Shown here one piece after another: positions 1-10,491 of a stretch of 64,000 bases of DNA (position 1 is its first letter; each line of letters opens with the position of its first letter). The stretch covers positions 53,266,473 to 53,330,472 of the forward strand of contig NC_087062.1 in assembly GCF_963678635.1 (NCBI RefSeq). The letters are read 5' to 3'. The DNA comes from Symsagittifera roscoffensis. Lineage: Eukaryota; Xenacoelomorpha; Acoela; Convolutidae. The position numbers were made by a program, and so were the translations under genes. The notes beneath the pieces were generated by a model that was not told the origin of the DNA, searched no databases, and was given only the letters and a program-made list of their open reading frames with translations.

Positions 1-724
1 AATTATAAATGGGTCAAACAACCAATCATAACTTTTAACACAAGAGGCAATACATATCAGGAAAGAGGGACCGTGCTTGAACACGCGCGATGAGTTCAGG
101 AGCAGGGAGTTAACACCCCAAAAATTTGTTGGTTTTCTATTTAAAACGTACATGTTTTGACGCTGAAACTTCCAGACAATTAATTGAAAATTGCTTAATT
201 AATTTAAGAAGTTTAAAGTCTTATAATCTAAATAGTAATTTTAGAAGTCAACTGTGATTAGCTAATTTTTCAACATGATGGTTTAGAAATATAATTTATG
301 TGACTTATTGTTAATAACATTTGTAAATTGATGTTTTATCGTCATTTTGATCAGTTTATTGTAAAAATCCTGGTGATGCACAAAGTTGCGAAAACGTTTG
401 AAAATTACATTTTATCAAAAAGTTCTTTAGTATTGATTTCAATAACCCGGACACCTATCGCCTTGCTAACAACAAAAAACTAAAGATAACTGATAGATTT
501 TGCAATTAGTAGTGCTAAACTGGAAATTATCTAGTGGAATAGCACAAGACGACGACGACATAAAGTGTTTTTTTTTTTCAAGTTCGCTGATGCATAAATC
601 TAGCGTTGGTATGGCTCCATACAAACTGCACGGGTCGTCGTATGACAAAAGGTCATCTTTTAATTGACTTGACTGTGTGATTTATAATTAGTAGCAAAAA
701 GTTCGGACGGACAATTTATTAAAA
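1..724. other. Non-coding AT-rich DNA with one retroelement-end relic
   Basis: I see no gene here. The only recognisable item is at about 597-672, which resembles the 3' end of the retroelement fragment found at 3700-3812 (shared phrase TAGCGTTGGTA, ending in TTTTAATTGAC). It is a third, diverged copy of that end. The rest is simple AT-rich sequence with short chance open frames. Confidence 0.5.
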
Positions 725-725
725 T

Positions 726-1060
726 GAAAAAAAGGAATTCAATTAAAATGGGCTCTTCAGTCATGCCACGGTACATAGAGGTACAGGTTGGATAGAGCCG
801 TACCAACGCTATATAAATACATCGGCAAAATTTTATGAATAAATCAAGTCGATTTTAATGCATCCAGAGAATTGTCAATTAAAATCTACCTTCCTCGATT
901 ATAGCACAGATAGAGTTGTCTATGTTAGATGTTTTTTTAAGCTTTTTGCATCCCCTAAGGCAGGGGATTGCTTTTCGATCAGTGCTTTTCGACGCTTCTT
1001 TGCTTGCAATATCAAGCCGAACAGCCTTGAATATTATTTCGATTCAAATGCAAAATGCCA
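726..1060 (-). pseudogene. Retroelement polymerase C-terminal fragment, inverted copy (left arm)
   Basis: Read on the minus strand, this fragment decodes the same C-terminal phrase as the plus-strand fragment at 3397-3655 (NIDNSICAIIEEGRF then stop), followed by the same 3' untranslated sequence. The last ~200 bp (726-928) is nearly identical to the reverse complement of 3610-3812. Farther in, at 930-1060, similarity fades to protein level (CLRGCKK versus CLRECKK). The pair therefore forms an inverted repeat around HM13 exon 1 with both 3' ends pointing outward. Unit 2 holds the same fragment from 7456, cut by the duplication breakpoint. It is a dead relic with no intact frame. Confidence 0.7.
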
Positions 1061-1188
1061 GATCGTCGATTATCCGATGATTATGCTAGCCTAATTTTTA
1101 AATACTGCGAACATCCAGATTTTACTCTAAGACATTTCGACGTTCGGATGCAATTGCCCGCCGTGGTTATAGGTTTTGAGCGAATGTC

Positions 1189-1390
1189 GGATCTACTCAA
1201 CAATCCCCCACTATTGTATATCTACTAAAGAATCTCCACCCCTGTAAATAAAGACAGTAAATTCGCAATTGAGCATTGTATGTAAATTCGAATTTTGCTG
1301 CATTCTGGTTGGTCCAAAGTTTCGCTGCAAGTAATCTTATTAACGATCTGCTCCCCTTTCTTGAAAGAGGGATTGTTAAGTAGATACCGT
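1189..1390. repeat. Small inverted-repeat segment, possible MITE
   Basis: Two arms about 20 bases long face each other: GATCTACTCAACAATCCCC near 1191 and its near-complement GAGGGATTGTTAAGTAGATA near 1369, about 200 bp apart. This fold-back shape suits a short non-autonomous DNA transposon, but I could not define target duplications. It lies about 400 bp upstream of the HM13 ATG and is repeated in unit 2 at about 7870-8071. Confidence 0.3.
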
Positions 1391-1771
1391 AACTCTGCTT
1401 CATGAAATTTTGATGTTATGTTTCAGTTTTAATTTCCGTTGATGTCCAGAAACTTGCTCTTTTTAATTAATTCTTTCTGTCCGAACTTTTTGCAACTCTC
1501 TATATACCGAACGTGCTGTTTGTTCATTGTGAAATTTTTATACTTGGGAGTATTCTTAGTGCTAACTCAGACACTTTTTCTAGGCAATAGGTTACCTTAT
1601 TGATTATATACCAGTTGATGCAGTATATTTGTGAAAGTTATATAAAATGTATTCGTTTTGATCCTACATTCGGCGATTTCGTATTTTACTGAAAATGAAG
1701 TCTCATCTTTTAGTTTGCAATCTCCCTGTTAATTTCTCAGTAGCTTTGTCCAATAGCGCATTTAAAGTTAA

Positions 1772-2085
1772 ATGGCTGTATTTTTTCTGAGATCGAATAT
1801 GAATCAATCGGAAGTTCTCCAAAACGTAACTGCCGAGGTTGTCAATGCGACCGGAAATTCGACAAGATTTCAAGCCAGCACCGAAGGCATGTCAGTTGCT
1901 TACGGAAGTCTGCTCTTCATGGCTCTGTTTCCGATTGTTGTTGGATCGTTCAAAAGTGTAGGCCATCTTAAAAAACAGAAACTATCCGGCAAGTCAGAAG
2001 ATGTGGAAATTATGACTAACAAAGATGCAATGATGTTTCCAGTTTATGGAAGTTTCGTACTTTTTGGAATTTATCTCGTGTTCAG
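1772..2085 (+). CDS. HM13: Signal peptide peptidase (HM13/SPP), coding exon 1, copy 1
   Basis: This exon encodes residues 1-104 plus two bases of codon 105. SPP is a multi-pass ER aspartyl protease that cuts signal-peptide remnants within the membrane. The lumenal N-terminus has four N-glycosylation sequons (N11-Q-S, N18-V-T, N25-A-T, N29-S-T). Then comes STEGMSVAYGSLLFMALFP, closely matching the first membrane segment of animal SPP, a basic cytosolic loop, and the start of the second membrane segment. M1 gives the longest frame, but M10 is closer to the usual length and may be the true start. The exon ends TTCAG/GTGAGT (donor at 2086), phase 2, which fits exon 2 exactly. An identical exon lies at 8453. 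Which one is used cannot be told from sequence. Confidence 0.88.
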
Positions 2086-2934
2086 GTGAGTTTTTATCAA
2101 ATCAGTTGCCAAGAAAGTGCCGTATTCACTGGCTTTTTTGAAACCTTAAAGCTAATTGGAACTAAGTTGTTCATATAATTTATTAATGATTATAGCCATC
2201 TTTATATGGATTTATATTAATAAAGGAACTGTAAGATTTCGAATTTTTTTCTGTAAATCTATTAAAATTTTTTCAGTATAAATGTTACTTAGACTAAACA
2301 ATCAGGTCCATATAAGACAGTACTTAATAGAAAGCTCTCAGAAAGTTCTTATTATTATTATTATAAGTTCTCTATATTATTGGATTATTGCACTATTGAA
2401 ACAAATTTATTATTATTATTTATTATATTTTGAAATTTTGCCAGGTATTGACGAAAACAAATTTTCCATATTTTGCGATAACCGTAAAAGTGGTGTTTTT
2501 TAATTGCTGTTGTTTTGTTTCGCCCGAGCAACACATTGATTTTCAATAAGCAAAGGTGTTGCAACCGAGTACTAGATTGTTTTCTCCAAAAAAAAAACGT
2601 TCAAGAAAATGCTACCCGTGTTTCAACCTGTTTCATAATAAATTCAATCAGCCATCTGACCATTTGACGTAACACACGTGCTTAAGGCGACAAAGACTTG
2701 TTTTTCAAGTCCGACCGGAACCTGTTTTTTTTTAAAACTTGATTTACGTCCGTCTTTTCATGTTTTCGGCTTAGTTCACGTAGCACGGACTCTTTTTTCA
2801 AGATTCAGTTTTTTTTATTTTTCTGAATGCCATTGTAAAGACCCATTGGTAGCGGTAATTGTGCTACAAGTTTTGGGGATTTTTAGTTTTATTTTTTGTG
2901 ATCATCAGAAAAAAAACTGACAATAAATCAAGCG

Positions 2935-3655
2935 TCACAGAAAGGAGCATCGAATTGGCTAAGCGTGCTACCCTTAAAAGTACAATTTTTCCCTCAACAA
3001 ATCAGAGTTTAAAGATGGATTACATCTGAGATATGGATGGGAACCACCAAATTTTTCACATACATGCCCACGTGGACAGCCATTCACACTGACCCACTCT
3101 CTACACTGTCCCAAAGGTGGATACACTCAGCTAAGACATAATGAAATTCGCGATAACTTTGCGACACTCCTGGACTAGGTATGCCATGATGTTGAAATAG
3201 AGCCGAAACTTCAATCGTTGGAAGGCGAAAGCTTTCACAACAAAACAACCACTACTGAAGATGACACTCGACTTGACATCAAGGAAAATAGACTCTGGGT
3301 AGGCTGATTCAGCCGAACCTTTTTCGATGTAAAAATTTTCAACCCCCATGCTAAATCCTGCCCTAAAACTATATCTGACGCTTAAAAATATCATGAGTGT
3401 GTAAAAATTTTAAAATACTGGAGTGTACCGGAGGAGCAGCACCAGGCTCTACAAAAACTGTCCATAAATTAGCAGAGAAACTAAGCGAAAAACGGAACGA
3501 ATCATACTCGGACACAATAATTTTTATAAGAACAAAAATAAGTTTTGCACTTCTGAGTAGTGCAATACTCTGCCTTAGGGAGTGCAAAAAACCTAAAAAT
3601 ACATCCATCATAGACAATTCTATCTGTGCTATAATCGAGGAGGGTAGATTTTAAT
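2935..3655 (+). pseudogene. Retroelement polymerase C-terminal region, broken (plus strand)
   Basis: Plus-strand translation with stops and one frameshift gives a recognisable order. First comes a Cys/His stretch (CPKGGYTQLRHNEIRD near 3108-3155), then RLDI followed by RTFFDVKIFNPHA (near 3270-3350). In another frame come TGGAAP, LAEKLSEKRNESYSD and ISFALLSSAILCLRECKK, ending at TAA 3655. From memory of the family, this order matches the C-terminal part of polymerases from retroelements abundant in invertebrate genomes. The D..D-V-R/K pattern resembles a restriction-like endonuclease fold. At least three stops make it a pseudogene. Unit 2 carries the same relic at 9615-10335. Confidence 0.55.
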
Positions 3656-3812
3656 TGACAATTCTCTGGATGCATTAAAATCGACCTGATTTATTCATTA
3701 AGTTTTGCCGTTGTTTTTATGTAGCGTTGGTACGGCCCTATCCAACCTGTGCACGTACCGTCGCATGAAGGAAGGGCCCATTTTAATTGACATTTTTTTC
3801 ACGATTCGTGTA
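3480..3812 (+). repeat. Right arm of the inverted retroelement ends around HM13 exon 1
   Basis: The 3' end of the fragment above, including ~155 bp beyond its stop codon, is an inverted match to 726-1060. The best-matching 200 bp includes ATCGAGGAGGGTAGATTTTA, AGCGTTGGTACGG and GGGCCCATTTTAATTGACA. The corresponding arm in unit 2 is at about 10160-10491. Confidence 0.8.
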
Positions 3813-5447
3813 CACAGAATTATTACTATTATAATAGAATCGTATAAACAACTTGTTCGACAGAATCACTGAATTTTTTTTCTCAAATCTTCGTCAAGCA
3901 ACAGACACATATTGAGCATGTCATTACAGCTACCCCTTCTATTCAATATTTGTACGATTTTTATATACGATTCATATTTATATATGAACATAGTGAAGAC
4001 GCTTATGTTAACAGTGATGACTTTTTTTGGGCGAAAATTGTTGGGAATTTCGATTTCTTGTGACTAGTTCTGTTCCTTTGTAAAAAGGAAGGCAAATTCC
4101 ACATGAACAGCAAAAGTGGAAAGATCGACTTCCAATTTAATTGCAGAAGCTGATTTTGATTTTTAGATATCCCAGCGGAATGAAAACTAACTCTAGTTTT
4201 CTCAAATTGAGTTAATTTATCAAGAAAGTTGCAATAATAAATCTTTATTGACACTGAAAGAGCTCTTAAGTTATGTTTGAAAAATTAAGTCTTTTTTTTT
4301 TTCTGCGTTCATTGATTCTTTTCCATTTGTCTGTTGGCTATGTTTTGTGTTGCTTTTATATTTACAATACCCGGTTTGGCATAATTTTAGTTTTTTTTTC
4401 ACTTATTGAAAGTTTTATTTTGGTTCATACCGAATTTGCTTAGTCTGTTTATGTATGTCTTTTGAACGGGTAATGTGATATTTTATGGAAACTTTTTTTT
4501 GGCTTGACAGGTGTCTGCTAAAAATTGTTGGCTTTGCTAGTGCTGCGTAAGTTTTGTTTCGATTCTAATTTACATTTTACATTTCAACTGCTTTATTTGG
4601 CATGTTTTTCATAAAATGAACTCCGTTAAAGGCTAATTGAGACAAAGATATGAAAGTTTTGGGAGATTTAGCTTTTGTCACCGTTTTCAAAACCTTTTTC
4701 CGATTTAGCGGCTTTTGTCTTAATTTTTGTCTCCTTGTTTGTCGTTCATGCTTGTGCTTTATGGCAAGTTGTGCGAAGCTCTGCGTCGCCTCTCTGTTTT
4801 GAATTTTTGGCGTGAAGTTACCAACTCCGGCTTAGTAGATTCTTCTTTTTAATTGTTTGTATATTCTGTTTTTCATTCAATGTAGAAGTTTTCGGCTAAC
4901 AATTAATCGGAGTAGTTTTTTTTTTCTTTCCTATGAGTGTTTTGTTAGGGATATAGAATTATAAATTGTTTCATAGCTTAGTTTCTTTTTGTTTTTTTTT
5001 TCAGTTCAACTGGTGCTTGCTCAAAAATAACGGGACTAATTAGCGCTGCAAACGTTTTTCATGCTATTTTCCTGTTGTATTACTTCGCTTCGCCTCCGTG
5101 TAATTATTTCGGCTTTCAGTTTTCAATAATGGCAATTACAGAGAAAAAGATTTAGAAAAATGGACAATATAGATTGGCGCTATCTTCAGTCCATATTATG
5201 GCCATAACCGTATTTGCAATCCCTGATTTCGATTTAATTTGATAAGTGCTCTCAAAGTTTTCAACTGTTTTTTTTTTACACAAGCAAAGCTTGTGTGATA
5301 GTATGAACTCTCTTTTTTTCAACCTAGGTCGCAAATATTGTTGCAACAAAAGGTGTTCATTTTGATCAATAACCACCTATTAATTACATGCAATGCTAAG
5401 GATACTAACACAGACTATTATATTACAAATAGCACTTTAGCTTCAAG

Positions 5448-5525
5448 GCATCATGGATCTGTAGCGTAGAGGTAGGGAAGAAGACAAGCAGCAAAATAAG
5501 AGGGTTCGAACTTGGCAGGGTCTGA
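5448..5525 (+). repeat. tRNA-derived SINE relic
   Basis: An A-box-like TAGCGTAGAGGTA (about 5462) and a B-box-like GGGTTCGAACTT (about 5501) lie about 40 bases apart, as in a tRNA-type polymerase III promoter. The T-stem and acceptor stem do not pair, so it is not a working tRNA. Unit 2 repeats it at about 12128-12205. A relative lies at 19384-19452. Confidence 0.5.
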
Positions 5526-6589
5526 TGTTTTTGATGAACATTTTCGTTTACTAATTTAAATGCGTCCGCTCTATAAATTGAGGCATGTTAGTTGGTAAAT
5601 TTCTTTTGTCATATTGACTGGTACTGCTAATTCGTCTTAATTAGCTTGCGTCACTCTAGAAAATTTGTAGACTGAAAGTTTTACTCAATCAGTTTTTCCC
5701 AGTAGCGTTATCCGTCATTTTTGATTGTGTATGCGAAATGCAACTTCGCCTCTGCGTTAAATTTTCTTTGTGTTCAATTATTCTGTTGATGCGTTTATGT
5801 AGCTTTGATTTCTTTAGTGTGTTAAAATTAACTAGATTTTTCATACAACAACTTCTCTAACAGAAATAATAAGATATTGAGTGTTGTTTATAAATCATCA
5901 ATAATTTGCTCTTGGTGTACTAGGAATTGTGTACTGCTTGATGCTCCAGTGGTCAGGAATTCAAACTTCAAATTATGAAAGAAAATTATGTCCAAATTTT
6001 TGCCGGGTTTTTCAAGGTAATTTTTTCTTCTTTTTCATTTTGCTTGTAGTCTCAAGGAAATAATGAATGAAACTGTGTATTTTTGTTCAGTCTTTCGATA
6101 AAAACGCTCGGTCTTTTTATTCTTGATTTTTGACTTCTCATTGAAGCAATTTTGACGGATGTTTTTCTTACCTTTTGAAAGATATTTGACTTCGGAGCTC
6201 AACTGTGATAAGTTTTTGTGAACTTACGTGGGTTTGACAATTGCTAATTTGGGTTATTTGCCCATGGTATGTTGCGTTTTTATATTACGCGTAAGCGGAA
6301 GATTAATGCGTTTTCACTTGAGTTCAGGCAAATTTGGTATCACTAGCACAGACGCTAAATTCATTCCTTTGATTGGGCCCGCTAAATGTAGCATTTTAAA
6401 AAATATATTCCTTCCATGATATTTGCTAGTGTAGTTTTAAGGGTACTTTAAAAATAAAAGTTTTCCGGCTCAACTGGTGTCTGCTCGAAAGCAACTGGTT
6501 TTTTGTTGAGACGCATTGATATTTTTTTCACTTTTTGCAAAATCTTCAGTTTTTCTCAAAAACTAAAATCGTTTATCAAAAAATGGGTA

Positions 6590-7440
6590 TTAATGGAAAG
6601 ACCGCCTATTCACCTGTGTGCCTGCATACTTCATTAGTTCATTTTTGCTTTACCCCTTTGTTTACAGCCTTCGAAAAAGTCTGGGGGAGAATATTCGACC
6701 CAAACTTGTGACTTTTTTGGTTTCTCATGAATAGAACGGGCTTTGAATAATTTTCCTGCAAAAATGGCTACGCCCATTTTTAAGTGTTTTTAAAATTTTT
6801 TGAATTTTCTTATCGAATACTCTCCCATATCTGAAATTTTGAATTCAATCCAAAGAACGGGTTTTGTGAAGCTTGCTTGCATCAGCGGCTATGCCTAAAT
6901 TTTGTACCACTAAAAGTTATGGCCCTCGGAAAATTTTTATTTATTGAGTATTTTTTGAAATTTTTTCTTCTCTCGAGAACTACCCGTTCAAAACTGAGTT
7001 TCTTTAAAAAAAGCGACTACTTTCATTTTTTATACAAAAAGCCATGATTAACGGAACTGTCAAAATTTTAATTTGTTGACCGTTTTTCTTATTTTTGATA
7101 AGCATCCTGATAAATCTGATATCATAGGTGGTTTAATCGAAACAACAGGTTGTTAAAAGTCTACGTTGGAGTTTATAAGTGGCTACCTCCAAATATGTTT
7201 TAAAAAATGTTACTGCCTTCAAAAAAAAATTGAAACTTACCGTCTTCTGGAAACTGTTTGACTTACTCGAAAACTACCAATCCAATTTTCAGGTGAAGTG
7301 TTAATCGAGAAACCCGGTTTTCAGGAATTTCTCTGTTAAAAAGAGAAGTTTCCCAAAACATTCTCTGCTTTGGAACCTAGTTTTGAAGAAAAAAGTTATG
7401 GGTTTTGGAAAGTCGCGTTTTTGAATTTTTGACTGTTTTT
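6590..7440 (+). repeat. Degenerate ~170 bp repeat array (AAAGTTATGG phrase), copy 1
   Basis: Several loosely matching units recur here, each with the order: AAAACTACC and a CCAAATCTGAGATTT-like stretch, AATCGAAAGAACCGGTT-like text, GCGGCTACGCC-like text, then AAAGTTATGGCTCTCGG and a T-rich tail. The same order recurs at 13260-14300, 19740-20110 and 24240-24700. The family is too diverged for me to define ends. Confidence 0.5.
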
Positions 7441-8452
7441 TTTAGATTTTTTTGGATAGAGGTACAGGTTGGATAGAGCCGTACCAACGCTATATAAATA
7501 CATCGGCAAAATTTTATGAATAAATCAAGTCGATTTTAATGCATCCAGAGAATTGTCAATTAAAATCTACCTTCCTCGATTATAGCACAGATAGAGTTGT
7601 CTATGTTAGATGTTTTTTTAAGCTTTTTGCATCCCCTAAGGCAGGGGATTGCTTTTCGATCAGTGCTTTTCGACGCTTCTTTGCTTGCAATATCAAGCCG
7701 AACAGCCTTGAATATTATTTCGATTCAAATGCAAAATGCCAGATCGTCGATTATCCGATGATTATGCTAGCCTAATTTTTAAATACTGCGAACATCCAGA
7801 TTTTACTCTAAGACATTTCGACGTTCGGATGCAATTGCCCGCCGTGGTTATAGGTTTTGAGCGAATGTCGGATCTACTCAACAATCCCCCACTATTGTAT
7901 ATCTACTAAAGAATCTCCACCCCTGTAAATAAAGACAGTAAATTCGCAATTGAGCATTGTATGTAAATTCGAATTTTGCTGCATTCTGGTTGGTCCAAAG
8001 TTTCGCTGCAAGTAATCTTATTAACGATCTGCTCCCCTTTCTTGAAAGAGGGATTGTTAAGTAGATACCGTAACTCTGCTTCATGAAATTTTGATGTTAT
8101 GTTTCAGTTTTAATTTCCGTTGATGTCCAGAAACTTGCTCTTTTTAATTAATTCTTTCTGTCCGAACTTTTTGCAACTCTCTATATACCGAACGTGCTGT
8201 TTGTTCATTGTGAAATTTTTATACTTGGGAGTATTCTTAGTGCTAACTCAGACACTTTTTCTAGGCAATAGGTTACCTTATTGATTATATACCAGTTGAT
8301 GCAGTATATTTGCGAAAGTTATATAAAATGTATTCGTTTTGATCCTACATTCGGCGATTTCGTATTTTACTGAAAATGAAGTCTCATCTTTTAGTTTGCA
8401 ATCTCCCTGTTAATTTCTCAGTAGCTTTGTCCAATAGCGCATTTAAAGTTAA

Positions 8453-8766
8453 ATGGCTGTATTTTTTCTGAGATCGAATATGAATCAATCGGAAGTTCTC
8501 CAAAACGTAACTGCCGAGGTTGTCAATGCGACCGGAAATTCGACAAGATTTCAAGCCAGCACCGAAGGCATGTCAGTTGCTTACGGAAGTCTGCTCTTCA
8601 TGGCTCTGTTTCCGATTGTTGTTGGATCGTTCAAAAGTGTAGGCCATCTTAAAAAACAGAAACTATCCGGCAAGTCAGAAGATGTGGAAATTATGACTAA
8701 CAAAGATGCAATGATGTTTCCAGTTTATGGAAGTTTCGTACTTTTTGGAATTTATCTCGTGTTCAG
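8453..8766 (+). CDS. HM13: Signal peptide peptidase (HM13/SPP), coding exon 1, copy 2
   Basis: Same coding sequence as 1772-2085, with the identical predicted protein and the same donor (GTGAGT at 8767). It is the copy nearer exon 2, which lies 7.1 kb downstream, whereas copy 1 is 13.8 kb away. In a normal transcript only one of the two could be joined to exon 2, since each starts with its own ATG and has no matching acceptor in phase. If the duplication is real, the two copies would act as alternative first exons with duplicated promoters encoding the same N-terminus. If it is an assembly artefact, this and copy 1 are alleles. Confidence 0.88.
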
Positions 8767-9614
8767 GTGAGTTTTTATCAAATCAGTTGCCAAGAAAGTG
8801 CCGTATTCACTGGCTTTTTTGAAACCTTAAAGCTAATTGGAACTAAGTTGTTCATATAATTTATTAATGATTATAGCCATCTTTATATGGATTTATATTA
8901 ATAAAGGAACTGTAAGATTTCGAATTTTTTTCTGTAAATCTATTAAAATTTTTTCAATATAAATGTTACTTAGACTAAACAATCAGGTCCATATAAGACA
9001 GTACTTAATAGAAAGCTCTCAGAAAGTTCTTATTATTATTATTATAAGTTCTCTATATTATTGGATTATTGCACTATTGAAACAAATTTATTATTATTAT
9101 TTATTATATTTTGAAATTTTGCCAGGTATTGACGAAAACAAATTTTCCATATTTTGCGATAACCGTAAAAGTGGTGTTTTTTAATTGCTGTTGTTTTGTT
9201 TCGCCCGAGCAACACATTGATTTTCAATAAGCAAAGGTGTTGCAACCGAGTACTAGATTGTTTTCTCCAAAAAAAAACGTTCAAGAAAATGCTACCCGTG
9301 TTTCAACCTGTTTCATAATAAATTCAATCAGCCATCTGACCATTTGACGTAATACACGTGCTTAAGGCGACAAAGACTTGTTTTTCAAGTCCGACCGGAA
9401 CCTGTTTTTTTTTAAAACTTGATTTACGTCCGTCTTTTCATGTTTTCGGCTTAGTTCACGTAGCACGGACTCTTTTTTCAAGATTCAGTTTTTTTTATTT
9501 TTCTGAATGCCATTGTAAAGACCCATTGGTAGCGGTAATTGTGCTACAAGTTTTGGGGATTTTTAGTTTTATTTTTTGTGATCATCAGAAAAAAAACTGA
9601 CAATAAATCAAGCG

Positions 9615-10491
9615 TCACAGAAAGGAGCATCGAATTGGCTAAGCGTGCTACCCTTAAAAGTACAATTTTTCCCTCAACAAATCAGAGTTTAAAGATGGAT
9701 TACATCTGAGATATGGATGGGAACCACCAAATTTTTCACATACATGCCCACGTGGACAGCCATTCACACTGACCCACTCTCTACACTGTCCCAAAGGTGG
9801 ATACACTCAGCTAAGACATAATGAAATTCGCGATAACTTTGCGACACTCCTGGACTAGGTATGCCATGATGTTGAAATAGAGCCGAAACTTCAATCGTTG
9901 GAAGGCGAAAGCTTTCACAACAAAACAACCACTACTGAAGATGACACTCGACTTGACATCAAGGAAAATAGACTCTGGGTAGGCTGATTCAGCCGAACCT
10001 TTTTCGATGTAAAAATTTTCAACCCCCATGCTAAATCCTGCCCTAAAACTATATCTGACGCTTAAAAATATCATGAGTGTGTAAAAATTTTAAAATACTG
10101 GAGTGTACCGGAGGAGCAGCACCAGGCTCTACAAAAACTGTCCATAAATTAGCAGAGAAACTAAGCGAAAAACGGAACGAATCATACTCGGACACAATAA
10201 TTTTTATAAGAACAAAAATAAGTTTTGCACTTCTGAGTAGTGCAATACTCTGCCTTAGGGAGTGCAAAAAATCTAAAAATACATCCATCATAGACAATTC
10301 TATCTGTGCTATAATCGAGGAGGGTAGATTTTAATTGACAATTCTCTGGATGCATTAAAATCGACCTGATTTATTCATTAAGTTTTGCCGTTGTATTTAT
10401 GTAGCGTTGGTACGGCCCTATCCAACCTGTGCACGTACCGTCGCATGAAGGAAGGGCCCATTTTAATTGACATTTTTTTCACGATTCGTGT
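9615..10491 (+). pseudogene. Retroelement polymerase C-terminal relic, unit 2 copy
   Basis: Duplicate of 2935-3812 by the 6.68 kb tandem duplication, with the same stops and frameshift. One change turns AAACCTAAA into AAATCTAAA near 10271. It is not an independent insertion. Confidence 0.6.

Larger units (their letters stand above)
775..7455. repeat. Tandem duplication, unit 1 (6.68 kb)
   Basis: This stretch repeats almost base for base at 7456-14133 with an offset of 6681 falling to 6679 because of small homopolymer indels. I counted roughly 18 substitutions by eye over 6.68 kb. The left breakpoint is at ATAGAGGTACAGG (775), inside a retroelement-end fragment. The right breakpoint is in a T run after TTTAGA (7442-7453), directly followed by the start of unit 2. 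The unit contains HM13 coding exon 1, retroelement fragments, a tRNA-like SINE relic and part of a degenerate intronic repeat array. It is either a recent true duplication or an uncollapsed second haplotype in the assembly. Confidence 0.95.
3813..7455. other. Intronic DNA with degenerate repeats (HM13 intron 1)
   Basis: No coding sequence is visible. The stretch holds two copies of a dispersed hairpin motif (4766-4796 and 5728-5757), several copies of a phrase like GGCTCAACTGGTGTCTGCTC (near 4500, 5005 and 6467), a tRNA-like SINE relic (5448-5525), and from about 6590 a degenerate array keyed by AAAGTTATGG. Unit 2 repeats all of this at 10492-14133. Confidence 0.6.

Noticed and set aside
726-3812. 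A classic DNA transposon with long terminal inverted repeats carrying HM13 exon 1
   Set aside because: The inverted arms encode the C-terminal end of a retroelement polymerase plus its 3' UTR, so two opposed fragments of one retroelement explain them better than true transposon ends.
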